A stretch of 64,000 nucleotides of DNA from Devosiaceae bacterium. Lineage in GTDB: Bacteria; Pseudomonadota; Alphaproteobacteria; Rhizobiales; Devosiaceae. The notes under the pieces are model-generated. The model saw only the letters and a program-made list of their open reading frames with translations. It was not told the origin of the DNA and searched no databases. Positions 51,790 through 61,264 of this stretch are shown in pieces. The number at the start of each line of letters is the position of its first letter. Position 1 is the first letter of the stretch. Where the stretch lies: contig JAKISW010000004.1 in assembly GCA_021648375.1 (NCBI GenBank), positions 1 to 64,000 of the forward strand, given 5' to 3'. Made by a program: the position numbers and the translations under genes.

Positions 51790-54700
51790 ATGGCAAAGAA
51801 AAACGAATCAGCGAATAATGACGCAGCTTCCCTGGCTTTCTCAGCGGTGGAAGATGCATTGAAAGGTTCCATATTAGAACCTGGTGCAAAGGCTAAATCC
51901 AGCGCCCAGCGAAATTCTGTAAATCAGGCCAATTCCCGAGCAAAGGGCACCAACGCGCTTAACGCTGCAGATATTCAGGATAAATCGCGCGCTGCCAGAC
52001 GCATTGCTGCCAAAACCGGCTCTGTGGCCAATGATGACAGACATTCCCCCTCCCGTGTGCTCTATGGTTTAAACGCCAAACCTTCCAAAGCACCAATCTG
52101 GATTGCAACTATTCTTTCAATTTTCTGGGTTGCCATTACATCCATTGCAGCTTCCAACGGAATTTCTACTCAAATTATTGACGGTGCTTCGGTTATAACC
52201 ATCCTTGGCTCACTTGATTTTGCCAGCACCATTGCCACAGTACTTTTGCCGGTACTTGGGTTTTTCGCAATTGCCATTCTGGCCCGTCGGGCTCAGGATC
52301 TTCGCATCGCTGCTGCCTCCATGACCGAGGCCGCCGTGCGTCTTGCAGAGCCTGAAACCACTGCCGCCGACAAAGTGGCAACAGTGGGTCAGGCTGTCCG
52401 GCGCGAAGTTACCGCCCTGGCTGATGGTCTTGAGCGCGCTCTTTCGCGAGCTGGCGAGCTTGAGGTGATGATCCATAATGAAGTCACCGTTCTTGACAAA
52501 ACATATTCAGAAAATGAAAGCCGTATGCGCGGTCTGATTCAGGAATTGGCCAGTCAACGCGACAGCGTTATAACCAATTCCGAAAGAGTTCGCGAAGCCA
52601 TTTCCGAAAGCCATTCCGGGCTGGTTTTTGACCTTGATATGATTGCTCAGCGCATTGCCGGAACCATCGAAGAACGTGGCGGTGAACTCACCTCTTCAAT
52701 GAACAAGGCCAGTTCAGAATTACAGCGCGCGTTTGGGGAAAAAAGCGAATCCTTTATTTCCCTGGTCGATAATAGAACCACAGACCTGATGTCAGCTCTT
52801 GATGACAGCGCAGGCCGACTAAATCTTACCCTTGAAGATCGCACCTCCTCCATATCCAGCGCCTTTGAAGAACGTACCCATGAATTGGCCTCAGTAATTG
52901 ACATGCGCATGAACGGCATCACAGAGGCTTTGGATACAAGGGCAGTGGCACTAAACGATGCAATTGACGACCGCACCGCATCAATTTCATCCGTTTTACG
53001 CGATGGAGGAGCAAAAATCCTTACCGATCTGCGCGATCGCGGCCATGAAGTCGGCGGCGCCCTTGATGCTATAGGCATGAGAATTTCCAACGAAATCAGC
53101 GGCCGTGCTGAAGAAGCTGAAACCACATTGACCCGGTTAACCGGACAGATGGACGAAACTATTTCTACCCAGATCAATTCCATGGAAAGCCGGATGCAAT
53201 CCACCATCCTTCAACTATCCGGATCCATTGAAGAATCTTCAGAATTTGCGAAAAACACACTGCTGGGTGCGGGCGCCCAGTCCCTGTCTGAATTTGATAC
53301 CAGAATGGAAGAAGTGGCCGTTGTAATTGATACTCGCCTGAAATCCTTCGACGAAGTAATTGGAGAAAAAGGCGAACTTCTTACGAAAGCTCTGGATAGC
53401 TATACAACCAGTTTTGCCAGTCGCGCCAACGTTTTAGAACTCGCTCTGGACGAAAAAACCGGCCACTTCAACGATCAGATTTCTTTACGCACCCGCGAGC
53501 TGGCAGAAACAATTGGCGGACGTGCCAATCAGATCACCCAGACTATTGAAGAAAAAGCAACTAACCTGAGTGACAATCTTGAAGAAGTTCGCAAACAACT
53601 GGCGCTAACCCTTGATGGCACTTCAGAAGAGGTTTCTGCGGTAATTTCAGAACGCACTCAGGAGCTGGCTAAAACCATCGTACAGCACGGAATGGATGCC
53701 AGAGAAAAAATTGACGCCAGTCTGCAAAATGTCACCGAAACCATGGATACACGATCAACTGATCTGACTGAAATGATTACGGCCAAAGTTACTCAGGTTA
53801 ATGAAAGCCTTGGCCGTGGCATTGAAAATGCCGTTGCGCGCATATCCGATGCGGAAAGCGGCATTAATGCCCGCGTCGAATCGGCGGCAGCAACCGTAAT
53901 TCAATCTGCCACACAAACATCAAACCTGATCGAAGCCGGGGTCAACAGCGCCCGCAAAGCCATTACCGACATGGTTGATGAACGCCTGAGCACCCTGCCA
54001 GAAGCCATTACAGCACGAGCTGACATAACGGCAGATCGTCTTGCAGCACTTAATGAAACCATCTCCAGCACAATGGATAAAACCGCCGTTACTCTGGAAG
54101 ACAGTGCCGAGCGCATCGAAAACTCTATCAGCAGCACAATGGATAAAACTGTCACAACTTTGGAAGACAGTGCCGCTCGCGTCGAAAATACTATCGGCAG
54201 CACAATGGGAAAAACTGTCACAACTTTGGAAGACAGCGCCGCACGCGTAGAAAACACTATCAGCAATACAATGGAAAAAACTGTCGCAACTCTGGAAGAC
54301 AGTGCCGTTCGCATCGAAGACACTATCAATTCAAGAATTGTTACGGCGTCGCAAAATATGGCTGTTGAAGTTACTGAAAGTACCGGCAAAATGGATAGTG
54401 CCGTTCGCTCGGCTCTTGAAAAAATTACTGAAGTTGCTGCCAGGTTTGATTCGCTGGTGCGAATCGATGCCACTCAAACCGCAAACTCACTTGGCCAGCA
54501 GGTTCAATCAATCAATAACACCCTGGAAGAAAAAACCGGAGAATTTGCAGCACTTATTGAACGCAAGTCTTCTGAACTTTCTGTCAGCCTGAACAACCAT
54601 TCAAATATTCTGGGCGAAGCGCTGCAGGCCAATGCCAATCAGGCCCAAAACATCATGAGTGCAACATCTTCTCGCATGATGACAGATGTCACCGCTGCTC

Positions 54701-56385
54701 TGGAAAAGCTCAACGAATCCAATGCCCTGTTACAAAATGTTCTAGAAGCGTCCACAGGCAATTTGGCCAGGCTTGAATCTGGAATTTCCAGCCAGACCAC
54801 TCACTACGCCAACGCGGTTCGCGATGCCCTGGGCAGTACCGAAAAGGCCGGACTATTGGTCGGTGATCATGTTGGTGCCATGCAGACAACAATTCGCTCC
54901 ATGATGGAAGAGTTCTCCACTATGGTTGGCAAACTTGATGTCGAAACCGCCAATATTGATCGCGCTGCACAAAATCTTGGTAGCGCCTCAAACTCATCCC
55001 TTGATGCTGTCGAAGCCCGCCGCGAGGCAATGGACGCGCTGGCCGCCGGATTTACCTCCAGAGCCGACGATATTGATACCCGCCTACGCAGCTTTGCACA
55101 ATCAATTGCAAATACCGTCAACGATACAGAAACCCGTCTTGCCAGCGCCCGCACAGCTATGGAAGGTGCATTGAACAGCACCACCAGCGCCGTAGAAGAA
55201 GCACTTAACAACACCACCGGCTCTGTAACTGAGCGCTTGCAAACCCTTTCTAAAACAGCAAATGATCAGGGTGCACAAACCAGTTCCGCTCTTCAGGCCA
55301 CTCAGGAAGCCATGCTCGCTCAAATGCAGGAAGCTCTTGAGGACGCAACCAAACGCTTCAATGAAACCGCTCAGTCCATGCAGGAAACCGCTCTTCAGGT
55401 CGGTACTGAACTCGAATCCACCCGCAACGAACTTCAACGCGGATTTTTGGAACTGCCTGAAGAAACAAAGGCGAGCGCCGCCGCAATGCGCTCTGTGGTT
55501 GCAGAACAGATCGAAGCTCTTAGTGAACTGAATTCCATAGTTCGTGCTCAACCTGTTTCCAACGATGTCAGTCGCACAACTGCTCCGTCAGCACCCGCCG
55601 CTCCTGCAAAACCCGCACCCCCCTCTGCTCCTGCAGCTTTTGTACCCCCGGCACCACCATCTGCGCCAGCACCTGCAGCAAGGTCGATGCCTGCGCCTGT
55701 TGCAAGATCAGTGCCTGCGCCTGTCTCAAGGCCGGAGCCTGCTTCCAGGTCGGAGCCTGCGTCCAGGCCGGCCGTGCCGCCGCTGTCAAATAATATTCTG
55801 GACACTCTTATCCGTCCAGCGAACCCATTAGCCCAGTCATCAGCTTCGGTAGCTCCCCTGGCTCCAGCACCGGTGGTTCCGCTAGCTCCTGCTCCTACTC
55901 CCAAAGCGCTGACTCAGCCCACTGCACCACAAGCCATCGCACCCACAACATTTGCTGACCCGTTGGCCCAACAACCTGCCGCGGGTTCTGATAGTGGATG
56001 GCTACGCAATGTTTTGCGTAATGCAACTGCAAATCAGCATGCAACCAGTGCAACACCGGCCAACAGCCTGAATTCATTAAGTAATGAAATGGCCAGCTCG
56101 ATCGATGAAAGCGCCCTAATAGATGCCTGGCAGCGCTATCAAAATGGCGAAACCGGAGTATTTTCGAGGAGAATTTACACGCTTACGGGTCAGGGTACTT
56201 ATGATGATGTGCGTAAAAAACTTCAGCGCGATCCAGACTTTGCCCAAACTGCTCGCGAATATGTTGCAGAATTTGAACAATTGCTGCAAACCGCAAGTAA
56301 TCCGGCTGAGGCCCGCCAGATATTGGTTTCAGAACGCGGTAAAGTATTCACAATGCTTGCCCATGCCAGCGGCCGTATAGGCTAG
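51790..56385 (+). CDS. Giant coiled-coil membrane protein, Growth Pole Ring (GPR)-like
   Basis: The product of 1531 residues has a basic/Ala-rich cytoplasmic N-terminus and two transmembrane helices (about residues 102-123 and 145-165). Then come about 1,080 residues of amphipathic helix with periodic D-R-T/E-R motifs (for example ALDTRAVALNDAIDDRTASI), a Pro/Ala-rich linker (about 1257-1400) and a conserved helical C-terminal domain (SALIDAWQRYQNGETGVFSR to the end). This layout matches apolipoprotein-like or kinesin-like proteins of Rhizobiales, including GPR of Agrobacterium (about 2,100 residues), a ring organiser of the growing pole. The assignment is by architecture and recall. ATG 51790 is preferred; frame 51658 would add 44 residues without a good ribosome-binding site. 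Confidence 0.78.
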   Translation: MAKKNESANNDAASLAFSAVEDALKGSILEPGAKAKSSAQRNSVNQANSRAKGTNALNAADIQDKSRAARRIAAKTGSVANDDRHSPSRVLYGLNAKPSKAPIWIATILSIFWVAITSIAASNGISTQIIDGASVITILGSLDFASTIATVLLPVLGFFAIAILARRAQDLRIAAASMTEAAVRLAEPETTAADKVATVGQAVRREVTALADGLERALSRAGELEVMIHNEVTVLDKTYSENESRMRGLIQELASQRDSVITNSERVREAISESHSGLVFDLDMIAQRIAGTIEERGGELTSSMNKASSELQRAFGEKSESFISLVDNRTTDLMSALDDSAGRLNLTLEDRTSSISSAFEERTHELASVIDMRMNGITEALDTRAVALNDAIDDRTASISSVLRDGGAKILTDLRDRGHEVGGALDAIGMRISNEISGRAEEAETTLTRLTGQMDETISTQINSMESRMQSTILQLSGSIEESSEFAKNTLLGAGAQSLSEFDTRMEEVAVVIDTRLKSFDEVIGEKGELLTKALDSYTTSFASRANVLELALDEKTGHFNDQISLRTRELAETIGGRANQITQTIEEKATNLSDNLEEVRKQLALTLDGTSEEVSAVISERTQELAKTIVQHGMDAREKIDASLQNVTETMDTRSTDLTEMITAKVTQVNESLGRGIENAVARISDAESGINARVESAAATVIQSATQTSNLIEAGVNSARKAITDMVDERLSTLPEAITARADITADRLAALNETISSTMDKTAVTLEDSAERIENSISSTMDKTVTTLEDSAARVENTIGSTMGKTVTTLEDSAARVENTISNTMEKTVATLEDSAVRIEDTINSRIVTASQNMAVEVTESTGKMDSAVRSALEKITEVAARFDSLVRIDATQTANSLGQQVQSINNTLEEKTGEFAALIERKSSELSVSLNNHSNILGEALQANANQAQNIMSATSSRMMTDVTAALEKLNESNALLQNVLEASTGNLARLESGISSQTTHYANAVRDALGSTEKAGLLVGDHVGAMQTTIRSMMEEFSTMVGKLDVETANIDRAAQNLGSASNSSLDAVEARREAMDALAAGFTSRADDIDTRLRSFAQSIANTVNDTETRLASARTAMEGALNSTTSAVEEALNNTTGSVTERLQTLSKTANDQGAQTSSALQATQEAMLAQMQEALEDATKRFNETAQSMQETALQVGTELESTRNELQRGFLELPEETKASAAAMRSVVAEQIEALSELNSIVRAQPVSNDVSRTTAPSAPAAPAKPAPPSAPAAFVPPAPPSAPAPAARSMPAPVARSVPAPVSRPEPASRSEPASRPAVPPLSNNILDTLIRPANPLAQSSASVAPLAPAPVVPLAPAPTPKALTQPTAPQAIAPTTFADPLAQQPAAGSDSGWLRNVLRNATANQHATSATPANSLNSLSNEMASSIDESALIDAWQRYQNGETGVFSRRIYTLTGQGTYDDVRKKLQRDPDFAQTAREYVAEFEQLLQTASNPAEARQILVSERGKVFTMLAHASGRIG
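54058..54321 (+). repeat. Four tandem 66-bp repeats in the GPR-like gene
   Basis: Four consecutive 66-bp units encode 22-residue repeats of the form TISSTMDKTVTTLEDSAARV plus two residues. Units 2 and 3 are nearly identical at DNA level, indicating recent duplication. Twenty-two residues make six turns, as in apolipoprotein-type amphipathic helices. Confidence 0.95.
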
Positions 56386-56485
56386 CGCTATTGGATTGAA
56401 TAATTAGCGCGCTTGAATTTTTTGAATAAACGGATCATTTGTTCTGTTTACAAGCGCGTTAAACAAAAAATGCGTAAAAAAATAT

Positions 56486-57274
56486 TTAGCTTTTAGGTTT
56501 TTTGGCGGGCTTTGTAGCAAGTTGCGTCCAGCGAATAAGCTCAAATTCCCCGTCGAATTCTTCAGCAATGGCAGTACAACTCTCAACCCAATCCCCGGTA
56601 TTAATATAGTGAATTCCAAGACGGTTATGCATATCCGCCATATGAATATGCCCACAAATTACACCATCGACCCCGGATTCTTTGGCTTCCAGCGTTAAGG
56701 CTTCTTCAAAACGCCCGATAATTGAAACCGCACCCTTCACCTTATGCTTGGCCCAGGCCGACAATGACCAATACCCCTTGCCTAAACGACGACGAAACCA
56801 GTTTATGGTTCCATTGGTTTTGAGGGCAAAATTATAAGCCCAGTCCCCGATATGGGCCAGCCATTTTGCATTCTTGACCACCACGTCAAACTGATCCCCA
56901 TGAATTACCAGGTAGGATTTTCCAGACGAGGTGACGTGAACGGTACGATCGACAAATTCAATTTCGCCAAAATATGTTCCAAGATAATCCCGCACCAGTT
57001 CGTCATGGTTTCCGGGCAGATAAACAATTCTGGTTCCCGCCGCCGCTTTGCTAAGCAACAATTCGATAAGTTGGTTATATTCAGCTGGCCAATGCCAGTT
57101 TTTCTGCAGTCGCCATCCATCAATTATATCCCCGACCAGATAGATCGTTTCAGCATCATGACAACGCAAAAAATCAATAAGCTGCCCCACTCTGGTGGTC
57201 TTCATGCCCAGATGCACATCCGATATAAACAGCGCTCTTACACGCCTGATATTAGAACCCGCCATATTTGACAT
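56486..57274 (-). CDS. LpxH-like metallophosphoesterase (COG2908)
   Basis: The protein of about 262 residues is a calcineurin-like phosphoesterase with all metal motifs: SDVHLG, GDIIDGW, LPGNHDELVRDYL, VIHGDQFD and GHIHMADMH. It resembles UDP-2,3-diacylglucosamine diphosphatase LpxH and the COG2908 proteins, which act on lipid A precursors. Alphaproteobacteria often use LpxI for that step, so the actual substrate is uncertain. ATG 57274 with an AGGA site is preferred over the longer frame from 57313. It is convergent with the GPR-like gene. Confidence 0.88.
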   Translation of the reverse strand: MSNMAGSNIRRVRALFISDVHLGMKTTRVGQLIDFLRCHDAETIYLVGDIIDGWRLQKNWHWPAEYNQLIELLLSKAAAGTRIVYLPGNHDELVRDYLGTYFGEIEFVDRTVHVTSSGKSYLVIHGDQFDVVVKNAKWLAHIGDWAYNFALKTNGTINWFRRRLGKGYWSLSAWAKHKVKGAVSIIGRFEEALTLEAKESGVDGVICGHIHMADMHNRLGIHYINTGDWVESCTAIAEEFDGEFELIRWTQLATKPAKKPKS

Positions 57275-57328
57275 TACAAAAAATAATTCCTGTCCGGATC
57301 TGGTTTTGAACAATTAATCAAAGCACGT

Positions 57329-57922
57329 TTAAACAAGAAATAAAATCACCGCAACCAGCATAAGTGCCGCCAATATGGTTCCAAGAAATTTCTCCCCCCC
57401 AGTCCGCACCAGCAATATCTGCATTTGCTGGCCAAAATAAATCCAGAAAAACGAAAAAAACGGGCCAATAATCAAACAACCAAAAGTGATCAATAGCAGG
57501 GAAGTTAATCGCCCTTCCCCATCGCTGACAAAAGCGGCAATAAAGCTAACCGCCATTGCCCATGCTTTGGGGTTTACCCATTGGAACAAAGCAGCTTCAA
57601 ATATCTTCATAGGGCGCGCCGCGCCACTCTGCTGCCCGATTTTCAAACCCAGCAAATGCCAGGCCATCCACAAAAAATATCCCGCCGCAAGATATTTCAT
57701 AATCGGCTTTATGATCGGATAAGTCACAAATATCTCACTCAGCCCCAAACCGACCAAAAAAACCATGGTCGGAAATCCAAGGTTTATTCCAATCATGTGG
57801 GGCAGAGTTTTAACAAAGCCAAATTTAGCACCTGACGCCATCAACATCAGATTATTAGGACCCGGAGTTGCAAAAGCGGGAATGGTCAAAAACAAAAATG
57901 CAATCATGACGGTAATATTCAT
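57329..57922 (-). CDS. LysE/RhtB-family amino-acid exporter
   Basis: The protein of about 197 residues has six hydrophobic helices and the family motif ATPGPNNLMLMASGAKFG near residue 18-35, plus FQWVNPKAWAMAVSFIAAF. Family members export amino acids such as lysine, homoserine or threonine; the substrate cannot be read from sequence. TTG 57934 is an alternative start. It lies 54 bp upstream of the phosphoesterase on the same strand. Confidence 0.93.
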   Translation of the reverse strand: MNITVMIAFLFLTIPAFATPGPNNLMLMASGAKFGFVKTLPHMIGINLGFPTMVFLVGLGLSEIFVTYPIIKPIMKYLAAGYFLWMAWHLLGLKIGQQSGAARPMKIFEAALFQWVNPKAWAMAVSFIAAFVSDGEGRLTSLLLITFGCLIIGPFFSFFWIYFGQQMQILLVRTGGEKFLGTILAALMLVAVILFLV

Positions 57923-57997
57923 GGCGCGGTCCAATTAGGTCAGTATCATTGACTTATATGAGGTGTTATTTTCCCCAATGTCAAGTGGACCAATTTT

Positions 57998-59128
57998 TCA
58001 CAAAGCCTGCTTCAGACGAATAATTCTCTCATAGCTTTGCTCAATTCGCGCCAAAAAAGCTGGATCAGACTGGGCTTTAGCAATAAGAATATCACCTATT
58101 TCCTTAGCCAGTCCGGGCCGATAATTAGCAGTATTGGAAAAAAGCAAAATATCAGTTCCCGCCTCCACTGCAAGGATTATCGCCTCCGCCATGGAAAAGC
58201 GGGCAGTAATGGCCCCCATTTCCATATCATCACTAATTACTACCCCGTTATAACCAAGCTCGTTGCGCAACACGCCGTTTATCCAGCTTTTTGAAAGGCT
58301 TGCGGGCAATTGCGCACCGTCCGCATTCGAAAATCTTTCATGGAACAAATGTGCCATCATCACCATATCAACTTTACCGGCCCTGATCAGGTTTCTATAG
58401 GGGGCAAGTTCTTCAGGTTGCCAATAGGCACTGATATCAACAAATCCCTCATGGGTATCAGCCCTGGAAGATCCATGACCGGGAAAGTGTTTCAACGCTG
58501 TCAATATTCCCGCCTGCCGGTGAGCATCAACAAAGCTGGTAGCGTAGCTGGTGACAACATTGCTATCTTTACCATATGAGCGTTGAAATCGGGCAATAAT
58601 CGGATTATTGGGATTGATATTCAAATCCACCACCGGCCCCAGGTTCAGATTAAACCTTAGGTTCGACAAATCTGAAGCCATAGCAAAATAGGTGTCTTGT
58701 GCCTGATGAGGATCTTGCGTCGCAGCGATTCTTGCCGCCGAGGGAATTTCGCCAAATCCAACCTCTTTTGTCAGCCTTTCAACCCTGCCTCCCTCCTGAT
58801 CCAGCGCAATAAAAGGAACAAGAACATTGTTGGCAGCAATAAATTCTGCATTCATTTTTTCAACATTACCAAGGCTGGATACATTAAAGCGCAAATACAT
58901 CACACCCCCGATCCGCCCGGCTAAAATGTCATCTCTAACAGCTATAAATCCAGCACTGTTGGTATTATCTCCCTGAAAGCCAACCATAATCATCTGGCCA
59001 ACCATTTGCTGCAGGCCGGTAGCAGAAGCCATTGCCGCCCCCTGGGCAGCCAATAAAGCAAACAGGTTTATTAAAAAAACCCGCCCGACAAAGATTTTTA
59101 AAAAATTACGCATAGCCAAAAAATTCAT
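57998..59128 (-). CDS. Glycoside hydrolase family 3 protein, beta-N-acetylhexosaminidase-like, exported
   Basis: The protein of about 376 residues has an N-terminal signal peptide (VFLINLFALLAAQGAAMAS) and a GH3 barrel. FIALDQEGGRVERL, ALKHFPGHGSSRADTHEG (NagZ-type loop with the catalytic His/Asp) and GVVISDDMEMGAI (nucleophile Asp) are visible. NagZ enzymes release GlcNAc from muropeptides. The cytoplasmic enzyme lacks a signal peptide, so this one probably acts in the periplasm on peptidoglycan or other glycans. Its neighbours are a GNAT gene (divergent) and lysE. Confidence 0.9.
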   Translation of the reverse strand: MNFLAMRNFLKIFVGRVFLINLFALLAAQGAAMASATGLQQMVGQMIMVGFQGDNTNSAGFIAVRDDILAGRIGGVMYLRFNVSSLGNVEKMNAEFIAANNVLVPFIALDQEGGRVERLTKEVGFGEIPSAARIAATQDPHQAQDTYFAMASDLSNLRFNLNLGPVVDLNINPNNPIIARFQRSYGKDSNVVTSYATSFVDAHRQAGILTALKHFPGHGSSRADTHEGFVDISAYWQPEELAPYRNLIRAGKVDMVMMAHLFHERFSNADGAQLPASLSKSWINGVLRNELGYNGVVISDDMEMGAITARFSMAEAIILAVEAGTDILLFSNTANYRPGLAKEIGDILIAKAQSDPAFLARIEQSYERIIRLKQAL

Positions 59129-59277
59129 AATCACCTAATCTCCGCCGCTCTGTTTTGCCTGATGCACAAGGTTCTAAGTGCCAGATATTAACTCATTAAC
59201 CCACAAGTGCTATTTGAAATGTCACCAGTTTTGTACCCTGCTTAAAATTGTGGCCATATTGGCAAGGAGATAAAATT

Positions 59278-59925
59278 ATGAGCGAAGTTTCAGCTGCCGA
59301 ACAAGAGCATATTTTGCCTTCCGGCCCCTCCAAAACCAAACCAGCCAAGAATATCAAAAAATCTGTTGTGCGGGCGGCAACCGCAGCGGATATCAGTCTG
59401 GTTCACCAGCGCCTCATTGAAGCCATTGATACATCGCCATTTTATTCGGACAGGTTTAAAATATTTGAAAAGCAGCGCCTGGACATCGATTATTTACTCG
59501 CCCTTTTTGACCTCGACCCCTATCACCTGATGATTATTGTCGCCGATGATGAACCGGCAGGGTTTATGATCACCAGCCCGCAATGCGGTTCTTTGTGGCT
59601 GCATTGGTCTTACATTTTTCCCGAAAAACGTCGGGCATCCCTGGCAATGGCCGGCTTTAGGGCCCTGGCTGAGCATTGGGACAATGGGCGTTTTCATAAA
59701 ATCGCCACCTATACCAAGCCAGGCAATGCAGTTACCGCCATATTAAAACGATATAAGTTTGAGCTAACCTGCGAACTGAAAAATCACCTGTTCGGAGAAG
59801 ATTATCTGCTTTATGAGCGCAAACTGAATAAAACCTCTACAGGATATGATAATGGAGTTAGCACGCCAGGCCTGAAGGGGCGGATCAAAAACTATTTCAT
59901 CTCGCTTTTTTCAAACGACCGCTGA
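59278..59925 (+). CDS. GNAT-family N-acetyltransferase
   Basis: The protein of about 215 residues has a GNAT fold from about residue 25 (VVRAATAADISLVHQRLIEA), a central beta strand region LMIIVADDEPAGFMI, and KIATYTKPGNAVTAILKRYKF near the end, with a relaxed acetyl-CoA loop (PEKRRASLAMAGFRA). The substrate is unknown. An AAGGAG site precedes ATG 59278, shortening the longer frame from 59248. Its 3' end overlaps the convergent flippase gene by 29 bp. Confidence 0.82.
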   Translation: MSEVSAAEQEHILPSGPSKTKPAKNIKKSVVRAATAADISLVHQRLIEAIDTSPFYSDRFKIFEKQRLDIDYLLALFDLDPYHLMIIVADDEPAGFMITSPQCGSLWLHWSYIFPEKRRASLAMAGFRALAEHWDNGRFHKIATYTKPGNAVTAILKRYKFELTCELKNHLFGEDYLLYERKLNKTSTGYDNGVSTPGLKGRIKNYFISLFSNDR

Positions 59926-61264
59926 TTATCTGACGTAACCTTGGGAAAACCGAAACATCAACACCGGTAATTTTCAACGCCGTCCACCACATTAGAACTG
60001 ACCATACAACAAATGCTATAAGTGCCGATAGTGCCGCTCCAATCAGCCCCCAGATTGGAACAAGATAAAAATTACCAACCCCCAGCGCAAACATGCTTAC
60101 TCCAATGGCCGGAACGCTGGCCCATGGCCGATCATTGATCGAGAGTACCAAAGCTGCCGGTCCAAATACACTCCGTACCACCAGCGCCAGACAAAGAATT
60201 GCCAATGGTATTGAACCGGCAAGAAATTCAGGGCCAAAAATCCTCAGGATAAACGGGCCGACAATCAAAATCACCCCCAAAAATACCAGCGAAAGTGCAG
60301 CGGCAACCAGATTGGCATCACCAACCTTGCGGTTGAATTCTTCGCTATCCGATCGGGCTGCAGACTCAAATATATCCGGCAGTGCAACCGCATAAACCGC
60401 CGTAACCCCGAATGCCACCAGTGAAAAAATTCTGGTGCAAACCGCAAAAATTGCCAGCGTGCTTTTATCCATCAGACCCGAAAGCATAATTATATCAATA
60501 TCAAAAAAGAATGATGTCGCCAGATCAATAAGTACCCATGGCAAGGCAAACCGCCACCATCGGGCACTGTCATTTTCTGTTGCTCCAGCAGTTGCGGGCA
60601 ACTCTCTTACGCTACTCAAAACAACTGAGAAATGTACCAGCGCCACAAATCCATAGCCCAGAGAAAAGCCCCAAAGCATGGTATCAAGCTGCCCGCCTGG
60701 GTCAGCAATCGCCAATGCCAGAACAAATGCGCCAATGACCAGCATCGGGCGAAACAAAACCTCTGCGGCATAGCCCGCATAGGGACGCTTCAAACCAACC
60801 AACACCGCCCCGTTGATAAATACAACCCCAACCGCACAGGCCAGAATTGCTCCCTGTATCCAGAAATTACCAAAAACAAAAGCAATATCATCAGAAACCA
60901 GGCTGGAGAAGAATTGTACCGCGCCAGCGCCCGCATTGCTCGATAGATATACCCCGGCACCAAAAATAATTGTTGCTGCAATCAATATATGAGAATAGGC
61001 CCTGAATATAAACCGAGACAGCATATGGCCCTGATCGTTGGCTCGATATTCAGCGGCAAAATAGGTGGCAACCGTTTGAAAACCCAGGGGCATGGCCATA
61101 GCCAACAGATTAACGACCGCCATTGTCAGCAAAAATTCACCCAGAATTTCAGCGCTCCAAAGGCGGGCAATTGCCGCCTGAATGACCACAATCATCCCCG
61201 CGCCCACAAGGCGCATGCCAAACATAATAGAGGATTGGGACGCCAGACGCGTCTTCACATTCAC
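59897..61264 (-). CDS. Polysaccharide flippase (Wzx/MATE-like)
   Basis: The 455-residue protein has about twelve to fourteen transmembrane helices and the polysaccharide-synthase N-terminal pattern (FGMRLVGAGMIVVIQAAIAR then LWSAEILGEFLLTMA). Such flippases move lipid-linked sugar units across the inner membrane for O-antigen or exopolysaccharide. It overlaps the FemAB-like gene by 4 bp, so the two are co-translated. Confidence 0.92.
   Translation of the reverse strand: MNVKTRLASQSSIMFGMRLVGAGMIVVIQAAIARLWSAEILGEFLLTMAVVNLLAMAMPLGFQTVATYFAAEYRANDQGHMLSRFIFRAYSHILIAATIIFGAGVYLSSNAGAGAVQFFSSLVSDDIAFVFGNFWIQGAILACAVGVVFINGAVLVGLKRPYAGYAAEVLFRPMLVIGAFVLALAIADPGGQLDTMLWGFSLGYGFVALVHFSVVLSSVRELPATAGATENDSARWWRFALPWVLIDLATSFFFDIDIIMLSGLMDKSTLAIFAVCTRIFSLVAFGVTAVYAVALPDIFESAARSDSEEFNRKVGDANLVAAALSLVFLGVILIVGPFILRIFGPEFLAGSIPLAILCLALVVRSVFGPAALVLSINDRPWASVPAIGVSMFALGVGNFYLVPIWGLIGAALSALIAFVVWSVLMWWTALKITGVDVSVFPRLRQIISGRLKKAR

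Noticed and set aside
54058..54321. Regular 66-bp repeats as a CRISPR array
   Set aside because: There are no unique spacers; the repeats are contiguous, in frame and part of a large coding region.
53901..54473. A 190-codon frame on the minus strand inside the GPR-like gene
   Set aside because: It is the antisense shadow of the 22-residue repeats; its own repeats mirror them, and it has no ribosome-binding site or recognisable domain.
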